From NCBI GenBank assembly GCA_900555785.1, contig USMO01000042.1, positions 1 to 10,580 of the forward strand: a DNA stretch of 10,580 bases, in the 5' to 3' direction. Origin of the DNA: an uncultured Eubacteriales bacterium. Its GTDB lineage: Bacteria; Bacillota; Clostridia; Oscillospirales; CAG-272. The translations under genes and the position numbers were made by a program. How positions within the stretch are numbered: the stretch's first letter is position 1; every line of letters begins with the position of its first letter. A model generated the notes under the pieces. That model ran no database searches and had not been told where the DNA came from. It saw only the letters and a list, made by a program, of their open reading frames with translations. Shown one piece after another: positions 1-5,424 of this stretch.

Positions 1-1
1 C

Positions 2-1051
2 AAGGCTGCGGACGGCACAACGCCAACCGTTCCGGAACCCGCAAAAGCACCCGAACCGGCAGCGGTCCCGACCTCGGCAGCGCCGGCTGACGACACCGCC
101 GCAGGCTCCGACCTCACCCCGATGCCGGACAATCCGGCAGAAGCCGACGCGGAAACCGAGCGCATCGAGGTGGTGGGCATCCGGTTCCGCTCCTCGGGCA
201 AGGTCTATTACTTCGACCCGCGCGGCAACCGTCTGAATGCGGGCGATTCCGCCATTGTCGAAACCGTGCGCGGGGCAGAGTTCGGTGACGTCAGCTTCGG
301 CAACCGCATGATTCCAAAGGCAGCCGCCGTCACGCCGCTGCGCCCGGTTCTGCGCATTGCAACCCCGGCAGACATCGCACATAACGCGGAAAACCGCGCA
401 AAGGAAAAAGAAGCGCTCCGCTACTGCCAGGAACGCGTGGAGGCGCGCGGGCTGGACATGAAGCTGATTGACGCGCAGGTCGCCTTTGACAACTCCAAGC
501 TGCTCATTTACTTCAGCTCCGAGGGCAGGGTCGACTTCCGCGACCTGGTCAAGGACCTCGCGGCAGCCTTCCGCACCCGGATCGAGCTGCGGCAGATCGG
601 CATCCGGGACGAGGCAAAGATGCTCGGCGGGCTTGGTGCCTGCGGGCGTCCGCTCTGCTGCTCCACCTTCCTGAACGACTTCGGGCAGGTGTCGATCAAA
701 ATGGCAAAAGAGCAGAGCCTGTCGCTCAATTCGCTGAAAATCTCCGGCATCTGCGGCAGACTCATGTGCTGCCTGCGCTATGAAGCGGAGACCTACGCAA
801 CCGAGGCAAAGCTGACCCCGCCGGTCCATGCAACGGTCAAGACCGCAGACGGCATCGGGACCGTTATTTCCTCCGTGCCGCTTGCCGGGACCGTCAAGGT
901 CCAACTGCAGGACGCACCGGACGCCGAACCGAAGACCTACAGCCGCGATGAGGTGGTCCTGCTTGCCCGGCGCGGGAAACCGCAGGCAGAAGGACAGGAA
1001 AACCAGCCGACCGGTAAGAAAAAGCCGGCGCAGGAGAAAAAAACCAGATAA
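2..1051 (+). CDS. ricT: RicT/YaaT family PSP1-domain protein (5' end outside window)
   Basis: The PSP1 core matches RicT (YaaT), which in Bacillus works with RicA and RicF to promote RNase Y mRNA processing and influences sporulation and competence; the Bacillus complex binds [4Fe-4S] clusters. Numbering from the internal ATG at 122, the core starts near residue 16 (EVVGIRFRSSGKVYYF). The signature cysteines lie in GACGRPLCCSTF (C174, C179, C180) and ICGRLMCCLRYE (C211, C216, C217); the spacer SIKMAKEQSLSLN is also family-typical. The frame is open back to base 2 with a Pro/Ala/Glu-rich stretch, and the ATG at 122 has no Shine-Dalgarno sequence, so I infer the true start lies upstream and the protein carries a low-complexity N-terminal extension. 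A basic, Gln/Lys-rich tail follows residue 283. Family assignment is firm; the start is unknown. Confidence 0.93.
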   Translation, partial: KAADGTTPTVPEPAKAPEPAAVPTSAAPADDTAAGSDLTPMPDNPAEADAETERIEVVGIRFRSSGKVYYFDPRGNRLNAGDSAIVETVRGAEFGDVSFGNRMIPKAAAVTPLRPVLRIATPADIAHNAENRAKEKEALRYCQERVEARGLDMKLIDAQVAFDNSKLLIYFSSEGRVDFRDLVKDLAAAFRTRIELRQIGIRDEAKMLGGLGACGRPLCCSTFLNDFGQVSIKMAKEQSLSLNSLKISGICGRLMCCLRYEAETYATEAKLTPPVHATVKTADGIGTVISSVPLAGTVKVQLQDAPDAEPKTYSRDEVVLLARRGKPQAEGQENQPTGKKKPAQEKKTR

Positions 1052-1097
1052 ATTGCAAATTTCGCCCCGGGAACCGAAAAAAATTTCGCAAAACCGG

Positions 1098-1125
1098 TTG
1101 CAAAATCAAAAAAATATGATACAAT
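1098..1125 (+). promoter_or_regulatory. Sigma-A-type promoter for the ferredoxin gene, extended -10
   Basis: TTGCAA at 1098-1103, a 16-nt spacer and TACAAT at 1120-1125, with an extended -10 TG at 1117-1118 (TGATACAAT). The region from 1052 is AT-rich against GC-rich genes on both sides. Transcription would start near 1132, in the first bases of the leader hairpin. The palindrome AACCGGTT (1092-1099) overlaps the -35, and TTGCAAA and AAATTTCGC each occur twice in 1053-1104, so a repressor site is possible but unproven. Confidence 0.7.
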
Positions 1126-1129
1126 ATAG

Positions 1130-1170
1130 GTGGTAGCATTCCGGGGACAGGGTTCCCCGGCAGTTGCCAC
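1130..1170 (+). promoter_or_regulatory. Stem-loop in the ferredoxin 5' leader
   Basis: The inner stem CCGGGGA (1141-1147) pairs perfectly with TCCCCGG (1154-1160) around a 6-nt loop. The outer stem GTGGTAGC (1130-1137) pairs with GTTGCCAC (1163-1170) with two G-U pairs, separated from the inner stem by a small 3/2-nt internal loop. No T-run follows, so it is not an intrinsic terminator. It sits almost at the predicted 5' end and upstream of the free ribosome site at 1184-1189. I infer a 5' stabilising hairpin or a regulatory leader. Confidence 0.6.
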
Positions 1171-1199
1171 TGTATTTTGAAACAGGAGGTTACGGAACA

Positions 1200-1370
1200 A
1201 TGGCTTATAAGATTTCTGACGACTGCGTTTCCTGCGGTGCCTGCGCTGAGGCTTGCCCGGTTGAGGCGATCTCGGAAGGCGACGGCAAGTACGAGATCGA
1301 TGCGGATAAGTGCATCAGCTGCGGCAGCTGCGCTGATACCTGCCCCGTGGGTGCGCCCCAGGAGGCTTGA
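1200..1370 (+). CDS. Clostridial-type 2[4Fe-4S] ferredoxin
   Basis: This 56-aa soluble electron carrier has two CxxCxxCxxxCP cluster motifs: C9, C12, C15, C19 and C38, C41, C44, C48, each followed by Pro (P20, P49). Each cluster binds three cysteines of its own motif plus the last one of the other, as in classical clostridial ferredoxins of about 55 aa. The ATG at 1200 is chosen because AGGAGG (1184-1189) precedes it and the first residues (MAYKISDDCVSCG) fit the family; a longer frame from 1164 would start inside the leader, before that ribosome site. It has its own promoter and leader. It lies between ricT and trmN6, where Bacillus has yabA. Its redox partners cannot be read from the sequence; neighbouring Fe-S enzymes TtcA and YgiQ are candidates by context only. 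Confidence 0.95.
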   Translation: MAYKISDDCVSCGACAEACPVEAISEGDGKYEIDADKCISCGSCADTCPVGAPQEA

Positions 1371-1382
1371 TCTACATCACCG

Positions 1383-1405
1383 GAGGGCAGGGTGAGCCTG
1401 CCCTC
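1383..1405 (+). promoter_or_regulatory. Perfect hairpin between ferredoxin and trmN6
   Basis: GAGGGCAGG (1383-1391) pairs perfectly over 9 bp with CCTGCCCTC (1397-1405) around the loop GTGAG. It starts 13 nt after the ferredoxin stop and is followed by AACACGAAC, with no T-run. It is therefore more likely a 3'-end stabiliser or processing/attenuation element that lets ferredoxin mRNA exceed trmN6 mRNA than a full terminator. Function is inferred. Confidence 0.55.
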
Positions 1406-1438
1406 AACACGAACACTTTCCGTCCGCAGGAGGAACCG

Positions 1439-2272
1439 ATGACAGACCCCATTTCTCTTCTGCCGGACGAGCAACTTGATACAGTAAACGAACGCCTGCG
1501 GCTGATCCGGCGAAAAACCGGGCTGACCTTCGGGACCGATGCGTTTCTCCTTGCCGCCTTTGTGCGCCCCCAGCCGGGCGAGCGGGCGGTCGACCTGGGC
1601 AGCGGGACCGGAATTCTTTCGCTGCTGCTCTGCGCGAAAGAAAAGGTGCGGGCTGTCACGGCGGTGGAGCTTCAGCCGGTTTATGCCGACCTGACCCGCC
1701 GCAACGCAGCACTCAACGGTATGGCAGACCGCATTGCGGTCGTGACCGGTGACGTGCGCACCTTCGGGCAGCGGGAAAGCGCCGGCGAGGTTGGGCTGGT
1801 AGTCTCCAATCCCCCCTACATGCGGGCAGGGAGCGGCAGACCGAACCGCTTTGGCGAAAAAGAGCTTGCAAGACACGAAACCGCCGGAGGCATTGCGGAT
1901 TTCTGCGCCGCCGCGGGGAGAGTTCTGCGCACGGGCGGCAGATTCTGCGTTGTCTGGAAGCCGGAGCGCCTGCGGGAACTATTTACCGCGCTGACCGACA
2001 ACCGGTTGGAACCCAAGCGCATGACCCTTTTGCATGCGGATGCTACGCACGAGCCATCTGCCGTTCTGGTAGAGGCGGTACAGGGCGCCGCGCCGGATTT
2101 GCGCATTACCCCGCCGCTGTTTCTCTACGAAGAGGCGGTCTCGCCGTGCGGAACGCGCCGCCTGACCCCGCAAGCGCAGAAAATTTACGACAGCTGCGAA
2201 TGGAATCCCGAAAACAGCACAAAACTGAACTTATATAAAAAGCAAAGGAGAGAACACCATGAAAAAGAATGA
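1439..2272 (+). CDS. trmN6: tRNA1(Val) (adenine(37)-N6)-methyltransferase (TrmN6/YabB family)
   Basis: This 277-aa SAM-dependent methyltransferase has a Rossmann motif I DLGSGTG (residues 52-58) and the NPPY motif (124-127) typical of N6-adenine methyltransferases. The N-terminal ERLRLIRRKTGLTFGTDAFLLAAF and the later KELARHET segment are characteristic of the YabB/TrmN6 group, whose E. coli member methylates A37 of tRNA1(Val). The start at 1439 is supported by AGGAGG (1428-1433) with 5-nt spacing; an upstream TTG at 1367 overlaps the ferredoxin stop, lacks a ribosome site and would run through the intergenic hairpin. The stop overlaps the next gene's start by 14 nt, indicating translational coupling. 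In Bacillus the homologue yabB also lies just downstream of yaaT-yabA, which supports orthology. The exact tRNA target in this organism is not known. Confidence 0.88.
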   Translation: MTDPISLLPDEQLDTVNERLRLIRRKTGLTFGTDAFLLAAFVRPQPGERAVDLGSGTGILSLLLCAKEKVRAVTAVELQPVYADLTRRNAALNGMADRIAVVTGDVRTFGQRESAGEVGLVVSNPPYMRAGSGRPNRFGEKELARHETAGGIADFCAAAGRVLRTGGRFCVVWKPERLRELFTALTDNRLEPKRMTLLHADATHEPSAVLVEAVQGAAPDLRITPPLFLYEEAVSPCGTRRLTPQAQKIYDSCEWNPENSTKLNLYKKQRREHHEKE

Positions 2273-2525
2273 CACCAAAGTCAAGGTCCTTGGCGCAGTC
2301 GCCATCGCCGCAGGAGCCGCTATGATTGGCAGAATCATCTATGACTTCAAGAAGATCAGACAGCTGACGAAGGAAGATGCCGACCTGGTCGAGCCCGAAG
2401 CAGAAGCACCGGTTGCAGCAGAGCCTGCCCCGGTTGAAGCGCCCGCCGAGGCACCGGCAGCCGAGCCGGTCGAGACCCCGGCTGAAAACGCAGAGGCTCC
2501 GGCAGCTGCGGAAAAGGCTGAATAA
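2259..2525 (+). CDS. Small membrane-anchored protein with acidic Glu/Pro/Ala tail, function unknown
   Basis: I do not recognise this 88-aa protein. A basic N-terminus (MKKNDTKVK) leads into one hydrophobic segment at about residues 9-27 (VLGAVAIAAGAAMIGRIIY), then a short charged stretch, then from about residue 43 a tail made almost only of Glu, Pro, Ala and Val. That suggests a single-pass inner-membrane protein; the positive-inside rule places the short N-terminus inside and the flexible acidic tail outside, but the positive DFKKIRQ after the segment makes topology ambiguous. There is no lipobox. The start is supported by AAAGGAG (2244-2250), and the gene overlaps the end of trmN6 by 14 nt, so the two are probably co-translated. 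A hairpin terminator follows 16 nt after its stop. No enzymatic motif is visible. Confidence 0.75.
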   Translation: MKKNDTKVKVLGAVAIAAGAAMIGRIIYDFKKIRQLTKEDADLVEPEAEAPVAAEPAPVEAPAEAPAAEPVETPAENAEAPAAAEKAE

Positions 2526-2541
2526 GCGGCAAAAACCAATG

Positions 2542-2570
2542 GGACCGTGCGTCAGGCGCACGGTCCTTTT
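2542..2570 (+). terminator. Intrinsic terminator after the small membrane protein
   Basis: GGACCGTGCG (2542-2551) pairs perfectly over 10 bp with CGCACGGTCC (2557-2566) around TCAGG, followed directly by TTTT. The short T-run suggests partial rather than complete termination. The ttcA ribosome site (GGAGG, 2574-2578) begins 3 nt later and no promoter is visible in between, so ttcA and ygiQ probably depend on read-through. Confidence 0.75.
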
Positions 2571-2585
2571 CATGGAGGCACCCCA

Positions 2586-3350
2586 ATGGAACCAATGAAG
2601 CATATTCTGGGCGGCGTGCGTCGGGCGCTGGAGGATTACCGGATGATTGCCCCGGGCGACCGGGTGGCAGTCGGCGTGTCGGCAGGAAAGGATTCGCTGA
2701 CGCTGCTCTATGCGCTGGCAGAGCTGCGCCGCTTTTATCCGGTCCCCTTCACGCTGCACGCCATCACGGTTGACATGGGCTTCCCGGGCGGGACCGACTT
2801 CTCCCCGATTGCGGCGCTGTGCGAGCGGCTGGAGGTCCCCTACACGGTCATTCCGACCGAGATTGCCAAAATCGTGTTTGAGGAGCGAAAGGAGCCGTCT
2901 CCCTGCTCGCTTTGCGCCAAACTCCGGCGCGGGGCGCTTTACGGCGCAGCGCAGGAACTGGGCTGCAACGCCGTGGCGCTGGGCCATCACCGGGACGACG
3001 CCGTGGAAACGCTGCTGCTCAATCTCTTTTTTGAGGGACGGGTGGGCTGCTTTTCCCCGGTCACCGAGCTGTCCCGCACCGGCGTGCGGCTGATCCGTCC
3101 CCTGCTCTACCTGCCCGAAAAGGACATCCGCTACTTCGCCGCACGTGCAGACCTGCCGGTCATCCGGTCGGTCTGCCCTGCCGACGGCAACACCGAGCGG
3201 GAGGAGATGAAACAGCTGCTGAACGAATGGGAGCGCCGGCACCGCGGGCTGCACCACCGCATTCTCGGCGCCATGCAGCGCGGCGATATTTCAGGCTTCG
3301 GGCTGACCGCCCAAGCCCCGACACAACAGGAGGAACCTGATGAATCGTAA
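2586..3350 (+). CDS. ttcA: TtcA-type tRNA 2-thiocytidine biosynthesis protein (PP-loop ATPase)
   Basis: A 254-aa PP-loop (N-type ATP pyrophosphatase) protein. TtcA adenylates cytidine 32 of certain tRNAs and inserts sulfur to give 2-thiocytidine, using a [4Fe-4S] cluster. Visible motifs are the PP-loop VSAGKDS (31-37, Ala in place of the second Gly of SGGxDS), the cluster motif PCSLCAKLRRGALY (C107, C110), GHHRDDAVETLLLNLF (133-148), RPLLYLPEKDI (171-181) and a third cysteine C197, where E. coli TtcA also has a cluster ligand. It is shorter than the roughly 310-aa enterobacterial protein, as usual for clostridial members. The ATG at 2586 has GGAGG 7 nt upstream; a GTG frame from 2547 would begin inside the terminator stem. 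The stop overlaps ygiQ by 11 nt. TilS is a less likely alternative because of the CxxC motif. Confidence 0.88.
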   Translation: MEPMKHILGGVRRALEDYRMIAPGDRVAVGVSAGKDSLTLLYALAELRRFYPVPFTLHAITVDMGFPGGTDFSPIAALCERLEVPYTVIPTEIAKIVFEERKEPSPCSLCAKLRRGALYGAAQELGCNAVALGHHRDDAVETLLLNLFFEGRVGCFSPVTELSRTGVRLIRPLLYLPEKDIRYFAARADLPVIRSVCPADGNTEREEMKQLLNEWERRHRGLHHRILGAMQRGDISGFGLTAQAPTQQEEPDES

Positions 3351-5358
3351 CAACAAACCGTCCCGCCCCGCAGAAGCCGCCGGTTTTCTGCCGCTCTGCC
3401 GCGCCGATATGGAGGCACGCGGCTGGGACCGCCCCGATTTTGTCTACGTCTGCGGCGATGCTTACGTCGACCACCCGTCCTTCGGCGCGGCAATCATCTC
3501 CCGCATTCTGGAGGATGCAGGCTACCGGGTTGCCATGCTCTGCCAGCCGGATTTCCGCTCCTGCGATGCGTTCCGGGAATACGGCAGACCGCGCCTCGGC
3601 TTTCTGGTCTCCTCGGGAAATATCGACAGCATGGTCGCACATTACACCGCTGCCAAAAAGCGGCGCTCCTTTGACTACTACACCCCCGGCGGCGAGATGG
3701 GCAAGCGCCCGGACCGCGCCGTCATTGTTTACACCAACCGCATCCGCGAGGCTTACGGCGATGTGCCGGTGATTCTCGGCGGTTTGGAGGCGTCGCTGCG
3801 GCGGTTTGCGCACTACGACTACTGGGACAACAAGGTCCGGCGGTCAATTCTTGTGGACAGCCGCGCGGATATTCTGACCTACGGCATGGGCGAGAACATC
3901 CTGCGGCGCATTGCCGAGCTTTTGGACCGTGGCGTACCGGTCAAAAAAATCCGTGACGTGCGCGGTACGGTCTATCTCTGCAACCCGGAGGACCCGGTTC
4001 ACTACGAGGTTGCCGCAACCTTCGATTACAACGTGCTGAAAAACGACAAGCGCGCCTATGCCGAAGCGTTCGGTATCCAGTACAAGAATCAGGATTCCAT
4101 CAACGGGCGCGCAATCTGCGAGCGCTACGACAACAAGCTGCTGGTGCAGAACCCGCCGATGCCGCCGCTGGAGCGGGAGGAGTTGGACCATGTTTACGCC
4201 CTCCCCTATCAGCGCGCCTACCACCCGTCCTACGCTGCCGCCGGAGGGGTCCCCGGCATCGAGGAGGTGCAGTTTTCGCTGACGCACAACCGCGGCTGCT
4301 TCGGCGGCTGCAACTTCTGCGCGCTGGCGTTCCACCAAGGGCGGACCGTGCGGTCCCGGAGCATGGAAAGCGTGGTGGAAGAAGCGAAAAAGATCACCGC
4401 GCTGCCCGGCTTCAAGGGCTACATCCATGACGTTGGCGGTCCGACGGCAAACTTCCGCTATCCCGCCTGCGAGAAGCAACTGGAGCACGGTGTCTGCGCA
4501 AACCGCAAGTGTCTGGCACCCAAACCGTGCAAAAACCTGCGGGTCGACCACAGCGAATACATGCAGCTGATTGAGCAGATCGAAGCGCTGCCGAAAGTCA
4601 AAAAGGTCTTCATCCGCAGCGGCATCCGGTTTGACTACCTGATGCTGGACCCGAGCGACGCCTTTTTCCGCAAACTGGTGCGCGACAACGTCAGCGGGCA
4701 GCTGAAGGTTGCGCCGGAGCATTGCTCGGACGCCGTGCTGTCCTGCATGGGCAAGCCCTGCTTCGCCGTCTACGAGGCGTTCCGCGAAAAGTTCTTCCGC
4801 ATCACAAAAGAGCTTGGCAAGGAGCAGTATCTGGTCCCCTACCTGATGTCCAGCCATCCCGGCTCCACCCTGAAGGATGCCATCGAGCTGGCGCTCTGCC
4901 TCAAGCGCAACCACTACGCGCCCGAGCAGGTGCAGGACTACTACCCCACCCCGGGAACTGCGTCCACGGTCATGTTCTACACCGGAATCAACCCGCTGGA
5001 CATGAAGCCGGTCTACGTTGCCACCGACTATCACGAAAAGCAGCTGCAGCGCGCGCTTCTGCAGTTCAACCGCCCGCAAAACGCCCCGCTGGTGCGTGAA
5101 GCACTCCGCAAAGCAGGTCGCGAGGACCTCATCGGCTACGGTCCCGACTGCCTGGTCCGCCCCGAAACCACCCAAGACCGCCGCCCCGCACCGAAAGCCA
5201 ATGTCCCACGAACCGGAAAGCGGAATAATAAACCGGTGGCCCTCGAAAAGCTGCCTGAGAAGCGTACCGAAAAAAAGCAGTTCCACAGCAAATCAGCCTC
5301 GGTCAAAGCCGCTCCCGCTGTCAGTCGCACCCAAAAAGGCGGACCGAAAAAGCGGTAA
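3340..5358 (+). CDS. YgiQ family radical SAM protein
   Basis: A 672-aa member of the YgiQ (UPF0313) radical SAM family, whose reaction is not established. The radical SAM cluster motif CxxxCxxC is C320, C324 and C327 in THNRGCFGGCNFCALAFHQG. The N-terminal half carries the family's PLCRADMEARGWDRPDFVYVCGDAYVDHPSFG start. A second cysteine set (C377, C386, C391, C397, ending KPCKNLRVDHSEY) is also typical and could bind a metal or second cluster. The middle-to-late part (IRSGIRFDYL, LKVAPEHCSD, VPYLMSSHPGS, VQDYYPTPGT) matches the family well. From about residue 607 there is a Lys/Arg-rich low-complexity tail to the end. The ATG at 3340 has AGGAGG (3328-3333) 6 nt upstream and overlaps ttcA, indicating co-translation. 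Family call is firm; biochemical role is unknown. Confidence 0.93.
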   Translation: MNRNNKPSRPAEAAGFLPLCRADMEARGWDRPDFVYVCGDAYVDHPSFGAAIISRILEDAGYRVAMLCQPDFRSCDAFREYGRPRLGFLVSSGNIDSMVAHYTAAKKRRSFDYYTPGGEMGKRPDRAVIVYTNRIREAYGDVPVILGGLEASLRRFAHYDYWDNKVRRSILVDSRADILTYGMGENILRRIAELLDRGVPVKKIRDVRGTVYLCNPEDPVHYEVAATFDYNVLKNDKRAYAEAFGIQYKNQDSINGRAICERYDNKLLVQNPPMPPLEREELDHVYALPYQRAYHPSYAAAGGVPGIEEVQFSLTHNRGCFGGCNFCALAFHQGRTVRSRSMESVVEEAKKITALPGFKGYIHDVGGPTANFRYPACEKQLEHGVCANRKCLAPKPCKNLRVDHSEYMQLIEQIEALPKVKKVFIRSGIRFDYLMLDPSDAFFRKLVRDNVSGQLKVAPEHCSDAVLSCMGKPCFAVYEAFREKFFRITKELGKEQYLVPYLMSSHPGSTLKDAIELALCLKRNHYAPEQVQDYYPTPGTASTVMFYTGINPLDMKPVYVATDYHEKQLQRALLQFNRPQNAPLVREALRKAGREDLIGYGPDCLVRPETTQDRRPAPKANVPRTGKRNNKPVALEKLPEKRTEKKQFHSKSASVKAAPAVSRTQKGGPKKR

Positions 5359-5390
5359 GCATTGCCCAGCAGCTTTTCGCCCACCGTTAC

Positions 5391-5418
5391 AAAAGCACCG
5401 CCCGCAGGCGGTGCTTTT
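5391..5418. terminator. Bidirectional intrinsic terminator between convergent genes
   Basis: AAAAGCACCGCC (5391-5402) pairs perfectly over 12 bp with GGCGGTGCTTTT (5407-5418) around the loop CGCA. The A-run on one side and T-run on the other give a U-tract in both directions, so it can end ygiQ transcription (+) and lipoprotein transcription (-, stop codon at 5425-5427). Confidence 0.92.
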
Positions 5419-5424
5419 CTGATT

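Noticed and set aside
1367..1438. TTG start for trmN6 overlapping the ferredoxin stop
   Set aside because: No matching conserved residues, no proper ribosome site, and the stretch is a hairpin spacer; AGGAGG and ATG at 1439 fit the family.
2106..3257. 383-codon open frame on the - strand
   Set aside because: Runs antisense through trmN6, the small membrane protein and ttcA, all of which have better support.
3844..5286. 480-codon open frame on the - strand
   Set aside because: Antisense shadow of the ygiQ gene; no ribosome site and no recognisable motif.
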